NCBI GenBank assembly: GCA_035604455.1
Contig: DATNIM010000053.1
Location: 1 to 25,800, forward strand
DNA length: 25,800 nt
DNA from: AG25 sp035604455
Lineage (GTDB): Bacteria; Gemmatimonadota; Gemmatimonadetes; Gemmatimonadales; GWC2-71-9
Direction: 5' to 3'
This document shows, piece after piece, positions 8,048-15,915 of this stretch (position 1 is the first letter of the stretch; the number at the start of each line of letters is the position of its first letter). Made by a program: the position numbers and the translations under genes. The notes beneath the pieces are model-generated. The model searched no databases. It saw only the letters and a list, made by a program, of their open reading frames with translations, and was not told where the DNA came from.

Positions 8048-8624
8048 GCCCCGCGAACGGCGCTTCGTGATCGGCGGCGCCATCATAGGCGCCACCGCGC
8101 TGCTCATTGTGGGCGTGGGGTTGCCGGCCGTCCATCGGTGGGCCGTGCGTGAGGCCGACTACGCAGCCCGGCGAGACCAGTGGACCCGCTTGCAGGCGCT
8201 CGTAGCAAACGCCGACCGCCTGCGCGACGCGCTCACGGCGCGTCGGCTCGCGTTCGCCGCGGATGGCGAACGGCTGGTCAGCGGCTCCACACCAGCGCTC
8301 GCGGCGTCGACCCTCCAGGGGCTGCTGCAGCGTTACGCCGACGAGAGTGCCGTGCAGTTCGATCGCGTGGACGTTGCCGCGGATCCTCGTCCCGCGGGGT
8401 CGGGCCTCCTTGAAATCCCGGTACAACTCCAGGCTCGCGGCGATGTGTACGGCCTCGTGGACTTCCTCTACCGCGTGGAACGCGGAGACAAGCTCGTCGT
8501 GGTGGACGAACTGACGTTGAACGGCGGCACTGACGAGGGTGGAGACGGGACGGAGACGCGGGGGCCGCAGACGTTGTCCTGGACCCTGGCCGTTCACGGC
8601 CTTTATGGGGGTGCGAACCCATGA
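8013..8624 (+). CDS. gspM: Type II secretion protein GspM-like
   Basis: Bitopic inner-membrane partner of GspL in the T2SS platform (GspM/PilO family). From TTG 8013 it has 203 residues: a short cytoplasmic stretch with the family-typical PRERRF motif, one membrane helix at about 18-38 (FVIGGAIIGATALLIVGVGLP), a coiled-coil region (residues ~45-80, rich in Arg/Ala/Leu), and a ferredoxin-like periplasmic domain ending LSWTLAVHGLYGG. The start is inferred: the frame is open far upstream inside gspL, and TTG 8013 (or TTG 8004) places the usual ~10 residues before PRERR; no ATG is available. It therefore overlaps gspL by about 35 bp and overlaps the next gene by ATGA. Confidence 0.8.
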   Translation: MPSLSASFQRLKPRERRFVIGGAIIGATALLIVGVGLPAVHRWAVREADYAARRDQWTRLQALVANADRLRDALTARRLAFAADGERLVSGSTPALAASTLQGLLQRYADESAVQFDRVDVAADPRPAGSGLLEIPVQLQARGDVYGLVDFLYRVERGDKLVVVDELTLNGGTDEGGDGTETRGPQTLSWTLAVHGLYGGANP

Positions 8625-9103
8625 CCCGGTTACGCTTGTTGTACGCGATCGCCGGGGCGCTCGCCGTTCCAGGGCTCGCCCTGCAGGTGCTTCCCGCTTC
8701 GCTACCCGCGGCGGGCGCGCGTCCGCTCGCTCTTCCAAACCCTCCCGCGGCCAGCGCCGACCGGCCGCCGGCCCGCACCTACGGTGCGATCGTCGCCGCT
8801 GATCCGTTCTCCGCGCGACGCACGCCGCCGTCGGTTCGCTTTGTGCCGGCCGGGGGCGAGCATCGGGCGGCGTCTGCGCCGCATCGCGCGGAGCCGAAAC
8901 TCTATGGCATCACCGTTGGACCCGAGGGGGCGGTGGCCGTCATCAGCGCCGATCCCGGCGTGCGGCGGGCTCAGCTCTACGAGATCGGCGATACGCTGGA
9001 CGGTGCGCGCGTGGTCGCCATTTCCGCATCCACCGTGACGCTCGTCAAGCCGTCCGGACCGATCGTCCTTCACCTCGAGTTCGCGGGACAACCACCGCCG
9101 TGA
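8621..9103 (+). CDS. gspC: Type II secretion protein GspC-like, no PDZ
   Basis: Clamp protein linking the inner-membrane platform to the secretin. The 160 residues comprise an N-terminal membrane segment (about 7-30, LYAIAGALAVPGLALQVLPA), a Pro/Ala-rich linker, and a homology-region-like domain: YGAIVAADPFSARR followed by LYGITVGPEGAVAVISADPGVRRAQLYEIGDTLDGARVVAISASTVTLVKPSGPIVLHL. This is the GspC/PilP pattern of a small beta domain that binds the N0 domain of the secretin. The C-terminal PDZ or coiled-coil domain of classical GspC (about 270 residues) is absent. ATG 8621 overlaps gspM (ATGA) and its end overlaps gspD (GTGA), which supports the assignment by position between L/M and D. PilP-like naming would be an alternative. 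Confidence 0.75.
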   Translation: MTRLRLLYAIAGALAVPGLALQVLPASLPAAGARPLALPNPPAASADRPPARTYGAIVAADPFSARRTPPSVRFVPAGGEHRAASAPHRAEPKLYGITVGPEGAVAVISADPGVRRAQLYEIGDTLDGARVVAISASTVTLVKPSGPIVLHLEFAGQPPP

Positions 9104-10878
9104 GACGCTGTCTCGTCGTGCTCTGCCTCGGCCTCTTGGGCGCAATCCGCGGGACCGCGCAGACGCCCCCCATGATCCATATCAACTACGTGAACGCGGA
9201 TCTGGGTGACGTCATTCGCTCGCTCGCCGCGGCACTCGGCGTCAACGTCGTGCTCACGGACATCCCGGACCGACGCGTCACGTTCCAGACTCCTGAGCCC
9301 GTGCCGGCGTCCCAGGCGGGTGCTGTGCTCGAGGCGATCCTCGAGGCGCAGGGCCTCGTGCTCGTGCAGGCGGGGCCCGTCGCCCAGGTCCTGCCCGAAG
9401 ACAAACGGCCGTCGACCGGCCCCGTGCGCGTGGGCAAGGACCTCCCGTCGCCGCCGCCGCTCGGGCTCGGGACGCAGATCGTGCCGCTCGACTACATGCG
9501 GGCCGACGAAGCCGTCACGCTGCTCAGGGAAATCGCGAGCCGCACCGCCCGCATCGAAGTCGTCCCGCGCTCGAACGCCGTGCTCATCACGGACCGCGGC
9601 GTGAACCTCGCGCGCTACCTCGAGCTCTTGCGACAACTGGACGTCAAAACGGGCGGGGAAGCCGGGCTCAGCACGTTCGTCTATCCGCTCAAGCACGCCA
9701 GCGCGGCCGAGCTCGCCGGCACGCTCGGCCAGGTGTTCGGGGCCACGGTGGCGACGCCACCGCCGCGCCAGCGGGTGCAGGAGCTCGAAGGGCGCAGCCT
9801 CTCGGGCGAGCTGACCGGGTTCGCGAACCGCGAGCTCCAGTCGCTGCAGCAGCGGGGTCAGACGGCCGCGCCTGCGGCCCCAGCCTTCCCGGCCCAGGCC
9901 GCCGCGTCGGCCGAGAGCGGGAGTGCGGGCCTAGTGGGCGGGACGACGATCGTCCCCGACCAGGCCACGAACTCCCTCGTCATTCGCACCGCTCCGCCCA
10001 ATTTCTCCGTTCTTGAAGAGACAATTCAGCAGCTCGACGTGCGGCCGCCCCAGGTTCTCCTCGAGGTGCTTATCGCCGAGGTCACGCTCGATCGGGCGAC
10101 GCAGTTCGGCATCAACTGGCAGGCCGTAGCACAGCGCGGGTTCTCAGGTGACAGCACCCGCGGCGTCGTGGTGGGGAGCGGCCCGGGGACGTTCTCGGAT
10201 ACCGCCCTCTCGAGTCTCGGCGGCCTCGGCGCCCGGGTCGTGAGCCTCGCGAGCGTAAACGTGCGGGCGCTGCTCCAGGCGATCGCGTCCCACTCGAACG
10301 TGAAGGTGTTGACCGCCCCGAGCGTGCTCGCCTTGAACAACGAGCTCGCGCGCATCCTCGTGGGCAGCGAAGTGCCCTTCACCTCCGCGACGCTCACGAC
10401 GCAGAGCGCGCTCGTCGACCAGGTCGTGCAGTTCGAGAATGTGGGGACCCAGCTCACCGTTGTACCCACCGTCAATCAAGACGGGTACGTCACATTCCGG
10501 ATCCTCCAGGAGGTGAGCGCGCTCTCCGACCAGACGATCGCCTCGGCGCAAAACGCGCCCATCATCACGACGCGCGAAGCCGAGACCAGCGCCATCGTCA
10601 AGACGGGGCACACGATCGTGATCGCCGGCCTGATCGGCGAGCAGTCCCAGGCGACGCAGTCCGGGGTGCCGATCCTGAGCGACATCCCGCTCGTCGGCGA
10701 TCTCTTCAAAAGCCGCAGCGTGAGCCACGAGCGCACCGAGCTCGCCATCTTCCTCACGCCCTACGTCGTTTACAGCGACGAGGAGGCCGACTCGCTCCTG
10801 CAATCCGAGCGGGCGAAGCTCCCCGCGCTGCGACAGCCGCTCGACAGCATCCTCGGCCCCAAGGCGCCCCGGCCGTGA
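9100..10878 (+). CDS. gspD: Type II secretion outer-membrane secretin GspD
   Basis: Forms the multimeric outer-membrane channel through which folded exoproteins leave. The 592 residues start with a signal peptide (MRRCLVVLCLGLLGAIRGTAQ), then an N0 domain (about 26-105; INYVNADLGDVIRSLAAALGVN), an N1 domain (about 125-190; VPLDYMRADEAVTLLREIA), an N2/N3 region (about 195-310; FVYPLKHASAAELAGTLGQVFG with an Ala/Gln-rich insert), and the secretin core (about 320-580). Core motifs are clear: VLLEVLIAEVTLD, VGTQLTVVPTVNQDGYVTFRI, the TREAETSAIVKTGHTIVIAGLI signature, and VPILSDIPLVGDLF near the end. No obvious C-terminal S-domain. GTG start overlaps gspC by 4 bp. Confidence 0.96.
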   Translation: MRRCLVVLCLGLLGAIRGTAQTPPMIHINYVNADLGDVIRSLAAALGVNVVLTDIPDRRVTFQTPEPVPASQAGAVLEAILEAQGLVLVQAGPVAQVLPEDKRPSTGPVRVGKDLPSPPPLGLGTQIVPLDYMRADEAVTLLREIASRTARIEVVPRSNAVLITDRGVNLARYLELLRQLDVKTGGEAGLSTFVYPLKHASAAELAGTLGQVFGATVATPPPRQRVQELEGRSLSGELTGFANRELQSLQQRGQTAAPAAPAFPAQAAASAESGSAGLVGGTTIVPDQATNSLVIRTAPPNFSVLEETIQQLDVRPPQVLLEVLIAEVTLDRATQFGINWQAVAQRGFSGDSTRGVVVGSGPGTFSDTALSSLGGLGARVVSLASVNVRALLQAIASHSNVKVLTAPSVLALNNELARILVGSEVPFTSATLTTQSALVDQVVQFENVGTQLTVVPTVNQDGYVTFRILQEVSALSDQTIASAQNAPIITTREAETSAIVKTGHTIVIAGLIGEQSQATQSGVPILSDIPLVGDLFKSRSVSHERTELAIFLTPYVVYSDEEADSLLQSERAKLPALRQPLDSILGPKAPRP

Positions 10879-12449
10879 GACCGGCCCAGCGGCCCTCGCC
10901 CGAGGCTCCTGCGCCGGGCCCCGTCGCCGCCGACACCACCTTCACCGCGGCCGACCTCCGCGCCGCAGCAGCCGGCGCGCTCGCGCAGCGCCTCTCGCCC
11001 CGCTACCTCGAGGAGCACTGCCTCCTACCCCTCGCGATCACGGACGCGGGCGAGCTCGTGATCCTCGCGGGCGCCCCGCTCGACCCAACGGTCACGGACG
11101 AGCTGTGCTGGACGTACGAGCACCCCGTGGTCGTGCGGGAAGCCCCGGCGGCCGAGATCCACGCGGCCGTGCTGTCGGCGCACGCCGACGCGGACGTTCC
11201 CTCGAACGATGTGCGGGACCTGGTCGTGTTGAGCGACGAGGAAGAGACGATTGACGACCTGCGGTCGCTTGCCAATCAGGCACCCGTCATCAAGCTCGTG
11301 AACCTGCTCATCCTCGAAGCGCTCCGCGCGCGGGCGAGCGACATCCACTTGGAGCCCGGGGGAGACGGCCTGCGGGTGCGCTACCGCATCGACGGCGTGC
11401 TGCAGGACATCTCGAACCCCCCTCGTCAGTATCAGGCGGCCGTGATCAGCCGGGTCAAAATCATGGCCGGGCTGAACATTGCCGAGCGACGCTTGGCGCA
11501 GGACGGCCGGATCAGGCTCAGGCTTTCGGATCGCGAGGTCGACCTTCGCGTCTCGATCACACCCTCGCTGCACGGCGAGGGGGTGGTGCTGCGCCTGCTC
11601 GATCGCGGGGCCGGGGTGCGGGACCTCGGGGAACTCGGGATGCCGGGCCCCCTGCTCGAGGAGTTCGGAAACCTGCTCCGCCAACCCCACGGTATCTTGC
11701 TCGTCACTGGCCCGACGGGCTCGGGCAAGACGACGACCTTGTACGGAGCGGTGAGTCGTCTGAACGGGCCGGGGGTGAAGATCGTCACCGTCGAAGACCC
11801 GGTCGAATATCAGATGGATGGCGCCACGCAGATCGCGGTGGCGCCGAAGATCGGGTTGACGTTCGCCGCGGCACTCCGCTCGATCCTGCGGCACGATCCC
11901 GACATCATCATGGTGGGCGAAATGCGGGATCGGGAAACGGCCGAGATCGCCATTCAGGCCGCGCTCACGGGCCATCTCGTATTCTCGACGCTGCACACGA
12001 ATGATGCGCCGTCGGGCGTGACCCGGATGGTGGACATGGGGATCGAGCCCTATCTGGTCGCGGCGACGGTCCTCGGGATCGTCGCGCAGCGGCTCGTGCG
12101 CGTGGTGTGCGAAGCCTGCGCCGAGCCGGTCCGCGCCACTCCGGCCCTGATCGCGCAAATTCCGGCCACCCGGCCGGATCTCCCCAAGCCGCGGCTGCGC
12201 CAAGGCCGCGGATGCCCGGCCTGCGGCGGGACCGGCTATCGCGGGCGCACGGGACTCTACGAGCTCATGCGCATGGACGAAGACCTGCGCGCGCTCGTGC
12301 TCAAGAAGGCTTCGTTGAGCGAACTGCGGGCGGTCGCGCAGACGCGGGGCATGACGCCGCTTCGGACGGCGGCATGGGCGAAGGCCTGCGCCGGCGTGAC
12401 GACGGTGGACGAAGCGCTGCGCGTGACGCGGGACGAGGTCCTCGGGTGA
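10875..12449 (+). CDS. gspE: Type II secretion ATPase GspE
   Basis: Cytoplasmic hexameric ATPase that powers pseudopilus growth. The 524 residues show an N-terminal GspE/PilB domain (about 30-110, LSPRYLEEHCLLPLAI), the NQAPVIKLVNLLILEALRARASDIHLEP segment, Walker A GPTGSGKTT (279-287), an Asp box in TVEDPVEYQ, Walker B DIIMVGE (343-349), a His box (TLHTNDAPSGVTRMVDMG), and a zinc-binding C-terminal part with C412xxC415 and C447xxC450, the CM domain typical of GspE. Length and domain order are normal. GTG 10875 overlaps gspD by GTGA; a longer N-terminus is not available. The tetracysteine site and secretin neighbour favour GspE over PilB. Confidence 0.96.
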   Translation: MRPAQRPSPEAPAPGPVAADTTFTAADLRAAAAGALAQRLSPRYLEEHCLLPLAITDAGELVILAGAPLDPTVTDELCWTYEHPVVVREAPAAEIHAAVLSAHADADVPSNDVRDLVVLSDEEETIDDLRSLANQAPVIKLVNLLILEALRARASDIHLEPGGDGLRVRYRIDGVLQDISNPPRQYQAAVISRVKIMAGLNIAERRLAQDGRIRLRLSDREVDLRVSITPSLHGEGVVLRLLDRGAGVRDLGELGMPGPLLEEFGNLLRQPHGILLVTGPTGSGKTTTLYGAVSRLNGPGVKIVTVEDPVEYQMDGATQIAVAPKIGLTFAAALRSILRHDPDIIMVGEMRDRETAEIAIQAALTGHLVFSTLHTNDAPSGVTRMVDMGIEPYLVAATVLGIVAQRLVRVVCEACAEPVRATPALIAQIPATRPDLPKPRLRQGRGCPACGGTGYRGRTGLYELMRMDEDLRALVLKKASLSELRAVAQTRGMTPLRTAAWAKACAGVTTVDEALRVTRDEVLG

Positions 12450-13645
12450 CGACGCGGTTCCGTTATCGCGCCGCGACGCCGGACGGGCAGGTCGTCGAGG
12501 GAGTGATCCAGGCGCCGTCACGACAGACGGTGCTCGACGGTCTGCGGCGCCAGCGCCTTTATCCCGTCGCGGTGGACGAGGCGGCGGCCGCGGGTACGAA
12601 ACCCGCGATGCGGCGAATGGGCCGGCGGGCGGCGGTCGCCCTGTGGACGCGCAACGCGGCGGTCCTGCTCGGCGCCGGGGTGTCGGTCGATCGGACCCTT
12701 GCGTTCACCGCCCAGCAGACGACGCACGAAGGCCTCGCCCTCGCCCTCCGGGATGTCCGGCGCGCGGTGCAGGGCGGCAAGGCGCTCTCCGAGGCGCTTG
12801 CCCAAGAACCGCGCTACTTCGATCCGCTGTTCGTGGCGATGGTGTCGGCGGGCGAGGCGAGCGGCGCGCTCGAAATCGTCTTCGAGCGGCTTTCGGAGCA
12901 GCTCGAAGAAGGCACGGAACTGCGCGGCCAGATCCGGTCGGCGCTTCTCTATCCCGCCCTGATGGGGGTCATGGCCTGCATTGGGATCGCGGTCCTGCTC
13001 GGCTTCGTGATCCCGCGCTTCGCGGCCATCCTCTCGGATGTCGGCGGCACGCTCCCCCTGAGCACCCAACTCCTCCTCGGCGCAAGCGCCATCCTGACGA
13101 AAGTGTGGTGGCTGTGGCTGCTGCTCGCCGCGGGCGCTGTGTACACGGCGTCCGAGTTGTACGCGCGCCCAGAAGTGCAGCGCCGGTGGCACGAGCTGCG
13201 GCTGACTTGGCCTGTGGTGGGGGACATCGAGCTCAAGTACGCCGCCGCGCGATTCGCGCGCACGCTGGGCCTTCTACTAAAGAGCGGCGTACCGGTGCTC
13301 CCCGCGCTCGGCATCGCGCGCGCCTCCGTGCCGAACATCGTCGTCCAAGAGGGCGTGGACCGGGCGGCGAGGTCCGTGGCGGAAGGCGGAACGCTCGCGG
13401 GTGCCCTGGCGGGTACCCTGCCGCCGCTCGCGCTGCAGATGATGGCGGTGGGGGAAGAAAGCGGGCGGCTTGAGGACCTGTGCCTGCGGATCGCCGATAC
13501 CTACGATCAGGAAGTGCGCCGGGCGGTCCGCACCGCCGTGACGCTGCTCGAGCCCGCGCTCATTCTCGGGTTCGGGGCAGTGGTCGGTTTCATTGCGCTC
13601 GCGATGCTGCAGGCGATCTACGGGATCAATCTCAAGACCTTTTGA
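12446..13645 (+). CDS. gspF: Type II secretion inner-membrane protein GspF
   Basis: Polytopic platform protein that couples GspE to pseudopilin assembly. From GTG 12446 the protein has 399 residues, starting FRYRAATPDGQVVEGVIQA, the standard GspF/PilC opening. Two homologous GspF cytoplasmic domains are visible: one with LLGAGVSVDRTLAF and FVAMVSAGEASGALEIVFERLSEQLEEG, the second with LLLKSGVPVLPALGIARASVPN and LQMMAVGEESGRLEDLCLRIADTYDQEV. Three membrane helices lie after each domain and near the C-terminus (ALMGVMACIGIAVLLGFVIPRF; WWLWLLLAAGAVYTA; ALILGFGAVVGFIALAMLQAIYGI). A longer frame starting inside gspE exists, but the 4-bp GTGA overlap and the conserved N-terminus fix the start. Ends 3 bp before the convergent gspK. 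Confidence 0.96.
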   Translation: MTTRFRYRAATPDGQVVEGVIQAPSRQTVLDGLRRQRLYPVAVDEAAAAGTKPAMRRMGRRAAVALWTRNAAVLLGAGVSVDRTLAFTAQQTTHEGLALALRDVRRAVQGGKALSEALAQEPRYFDPLFVAMVSAGEASGALEIVFERLSEQLEEGTELRGQIRSALLYPALMGVMACIGIAVLLGFVIPRFAAILSDVGGTLPLSTQLLLGASAILTKVWWLWLLLAAGAVYTASELYARPEVQRRWHELRLTWPVVGDIELKYAAARFARTLGLLLKSGVPVLPALGIARASVPNIVVQEGVDRAARSVAEGGTLAGALAGTLPPLALQMMAVGEESGRLEDLCLRIADTYDQEVRRAVRTAVTLLEPALILGFGAVVGFIALAMLQAIYGINLKTF

Positions 13646-13648
13646 GCC

Positions 13649-14503
13649 CTAGCGGTCGTGCTCTTCCCACTGCTGGAGCACGAGCCAGTGGCCGAGCACG
13701 AGATAGACGGCCTGGATTTCGTGCGTGAGCGGCTGACCCGGTTGCCAGCCCCGGCTCACGAGCAGGAGGCGTGTGGGGGAGAGCGTGAGAAGCGGGCTGA
13801 CGACGGCGCCGGCCTCCCCGGGGCCCGAGGTGGGCGCGTTCGCCTGTTCGGCGCTCCGCAGGTCGTCCGTCGAGCCGAAGACGTGACCACCGTCGCGCTG
13901 GGCCACAATCGCTGCCGCGGTTGCGCTCCCGATGCCCGGGACCGCGGCGAGCACGGGGGCCGGGGCAGCGTTCACATCGACCAGGCCGTCACCCCATACG
14001 GTGACGTAGGGTGCCACGGCCAGCGCGAGCGAGTCGTCCATCCCGGGGACGCGCGCGAGTTCGGCGAGCCGGGAGAGCGATTCCCGCTTGAGGGCCGTCA
14101 CGATGGCTTCCGCTCGGGCCGGCGAGGTGAATTCGCTGAAGAGATTGCGCAGGGTGCGCTCGTCCGTACGGTTCAGGTCGAGCCGCGCGTTCAGGTCGAC
14201 GATCGCCACGCCGAACCGGGCGTCACCGAGCGCGACCTCCGCGAGCGAGCGGCGGAGTTCCGGGTCGCGGAGCGCGGTAACACGGTCGCCGGGGGCGGTG
14301 GTCGAGTCGAGGCGACTCTCGATCGCCGCGGTGGCCATGAGGATGCCGCTCTCGGCGGCGTAGCGGCCGATGGTCCGCGTCTCGAGGGTCGTGACGACCC
14401 GTCCTTCGGCTCGGACGTGGGCCGCGACCTCGGTCGCCGCGGCGCCGAGGAGGACGAGGAGCCACAGGACGAAGACGAGCGCTACGCCTCGCCGTGTCAC
14501 CAT
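13649..14503 (-). CDS. gspK: Minor pseudopilin GspK
   Basis: Tip subunit of the T2SS pseudopilus. The 284 residues begin MVTRRG, a class III-type leader cleaved after Gly6, followed by the hydrophobic helix VALVFVLWLLVLLGAAA; position +5 is not Glu, a known feature of GspK. The body has the GspK layout: VDLNARLDLNRTDERTLRNLF, then an SAM-like/helix-hairpin-helix part (LAELARVPGMDDSLALAVAPYVTVWGDGLVDVNAAPAPVLAAVPGIGSATAAAIVAQR), where VNAAP is a family hallmark. ATG 14503 overlaps the end of gspI by 7 bp, so it is the last gene of the reverse I-J-K group (order of transcription J, I, K). Convergent with gspF with a 3-bp gap. Confidence 0.9.
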   Translation of the reverse strand: MVTRRGVALVFVLWLLVLLGAAATEVAAHVRAEGRVVTTLETRTIGRYAAESGILMATAAIESRLDSTTAPGDRVTALRDPELRRSLAEVALGDARFGVAIVDLNARLDLNRTDERTLRNLFSEFTSPARAEAIVTALKRESLSRLAELARVPGMDDSLALAVAPYVTVWGDGLVDVNAAPAPVLAAVPGIGSATAAAIVAQRDGGHVFGSTDDLRSAEQANAPTSGPGEAGAVVSPLLTLSPTRLLLVSRGWQPGQPLTHEIQAVYLVLGHWLVLQQWEEHDR

Positions 14504-14886
14504 GCCTCGTCGGGCCCGGCGCTGCCCGGCGAGCGCGGTTTCGCGAGCCGGCTCAGATCAAAGTGGGCGCCGTCGGGCAGGAACACCGAGACTGTGACGA
14601 GGTCGAGGCCGTCCTGCCACGGACGGCGCGTAAGTTGACGGCGAAACCCGCCCGGGAGCGCGGTCGGGGAAGCGTTGAGAGGCAACGTCCCGAGCTTCGC
14701 CTGCTCGATCGCGTTTTCGGCGTAGGCGACCGCGTCCGACCAGTCGCTCGCCCCGGTCGCGATGCGGTGACTCTGATGAAAGAGCTCGAGGTACGCGAGA
14801 CCCACGAGGGTGAGTACCACGAGGGCGACGAGGACCTCGAGCAGCGCGAAACCGATACGCCGTGACGGGGCGCGAGCGGCTGTCAC
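14497..14886 (-). CDS. gspI: Minor pseudopilin GspI-like
   Basis: Pilin-like minor component of the T2SS pseudopilus. From GTG 14886 it has 129 residues: leader MTAARAPSRRIG, cleavage after Gly12, then FALLEVLVALVVLTLVGLAYLELF with Glu17 at mature position +5, the canonical prepilin-peptidase signature and the GspI-like LLEVLVAL wording. The short C-terminal body (FRRQLTRRPWQDGLDLVTVSVF) is poorly conserved, as usual. The start overlaps the gspJ stop as GTGA and the end overlaps gspK by 7 bp, so J-I-K is a coupled trio. A longer upstream frame exists but would place the signature far inside the protein. Assignment to I rather than V or another minor pilin rests on size and position. Confidence 0.8.
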   Translation of the reverse strand: MTAARAPSRRIGFALLEVLVALVVLTLVGLAYLELFHQSHRIATGASDWSDAVAYAENAIEQAKLGTLPLNASPTALPGGFRRQLTRRPWQDGLDLVTVSVFLPDGAHFDLSRLAKPRSPGSAGPDEAW

Positions 14887-15458
14887 GGTTCCGTATCCGC
14901 GGTGGCCGGCGTGCTGGCCGACCACAGGACGACGTCGAGCGGTTGCCCGACCGGCGTCGCGTCGCGCCAGAACGTGACGGCGACCGCGCGAGGCAGGAGC
15001 GTTGGGGCGGTCCAGTTGTCCTGCCAGGCCGAGTCGTCGAGCGCGAGCGTCTGGACGCGCCAACGGGTGATTCCGGCGGCCCGGAACGTGACGCGAGCCG
15101 CTGGTGCGTGCCCGAGCGGCGCGGCCGACACGTCGAGGCCATGGGGCCCCGCAGCGGCCGAAATGAGCCAGTCGTAATCGGGATCGAGAGGTGCTGCGCC
15201 CCCGCTCGCGACGAACGACAGCCGGCCAGCAGTCAGTTCGAATCCGGGATCGCCGGGATGTTCGGGCACGCGGGCGTTCCGGAGTGCGTCACGCAGAAAC
15301 TCGCTGATCGCGCGCAGCCGATCGGCTTCGTCGAGCCGCGCGGTGAGACGCGCTCGGGCTTCGAAGCTGACCTGCGCGGCGGCGTACGCCACCAACACGA
15401 CCAGTCCCGTTAGCACGAGGGCGAGCATGACTTCAAGCAGCGTAAAGCCGGAGTGCAC
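14883..15458 (-). CDS. gspJ: Minor pseudopilin GspJ-like
   Basis: Minor pseudopilin of about 191 residues, the usual size of GspJ. The prepilin motif is SGFTLLEVMLALVLTGLVVLVAYAAAQV with Gly before the cleavage site and Glu at +5. The body contains LDEADRLRAISEFLRDALRNARV and strands rich in Val/Thr, with the GspJ-like periodic LSFVASGG segment. The start is uncertain: GTG 15458 gives a very short leader (MHSG); TTG 15482 or GTG 15509 in the same frame would give leaders of 12 and 21 residues, and none has a clear Shine-Dalgarno. With any of these, the 5' end overlaps the 5' end of the divergent gspG (ATG 15427) by 32-83 bp, which is unusual. Confidence 0.8.
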   Translation of the reverse strand: MHSGFTLLEVMLALVLTGLVVLVAYAAAQVSFEARARLTARLDEADRLRAISEFLRDALRNARVPEHPGDPGFELTAGRLSFVASGGAAPLDPDYDWLISAAAGPHGLDVSAAPLGHAPAARVTFRAAGITRWRVQTLALDDSAWQDNWTAPTLLPRAVAVTFWRDATPVGQPLDVVLWSASTPATADTEP

Positions 15459-15912
15459 GCGGGGCCGGACCGGGCGCGTCAATCGAGTCAGGCGGCGGTC
15501 AGGGTTCACGCTGATCGAAATCCTCGTCGTGATCATTATCCTGGGTCTGCTTGCGGCGCTCGTCGGCCCCCGCATTCTGGGCCGCGTCTCGGAAGCAAAG
15601 AGTGCCACCGCCCGCACCCAGATCGAGCTCCTCGGGGTCGCCCTCGACAACTACCACCTCGACACAGGCCGCTATCCGACCACCGAGCAGGGCTTGGACG
15701 CGCTGATGACGAAGCCCGAACGCGAGCCCATCCCGGTGAACTGGCGCGGCCCCTACTTAAAGCGCGACGTCCCGGTCGACCCCTGGGGCCGCCCCTACAT
15801 CTATAAGAGTCCCGGCGACCACAATCCGTCCGGTTACGACCTCTCGACCCTCGGCCGGGACGGACAACCCGGTGGCGACGGAGAGGACGCGGACATCACG
15901 AGCTGGAAGTAG
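15427..15912 (+). CDS. gspG: Major pseudopilin GspG
   Basis: Main building block of the T2SS pseudopilus. The 161-residue precursor has the motif RRRSGFTLIEILVVIIILGLLAALVGPRILG, with cleavage after Gly26 and Glu31 at +5, followed by the highly conserved GspG body: KSATARTQIELLGVALDNYHLDTGRYPTTEQGLDALM, WRGPYLKRDVPVDPWGRPYIYKSPG and GYDLSTLGRDGQPGGDGEDADITSW. The acidic C-terminal region contains the Asp residues that bind the structural calcium in this family. ATG 15427 is preceded by GAGGG (15417-15421) at 5-nt spacing, which supports it although it creates a 26-residue leader and overlaps the divergent gspJ start by 32 bp. It is flanked on both sides by reverse-strand pseudopilin genes, so it must have its own promoter, within gspJ. 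Confidence 0.97.
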   Translation: MTSSSVKPECTRGRTGRVNRVRRRSGFTLIEILVVIIILGLLAALVGPRILGRVSEAKSATARTQIELLGVALDNYHLDTGRYPTTEQGLDALMTKPEREPIPVNWRGPYLKRDVPVDPWGRPYIYKSPGDHNPSGYDLSTLGRDGQPGGDGEDADITSWK

Positions 15913-15915
15913 CAG

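Noticed and set aside
11025..12521. A 498-codon open frame antisense to gspE
   Set aside because: gspE has full Walker and zinc motifs; the reverse translation is Arg/His-rich without recognisable domains.
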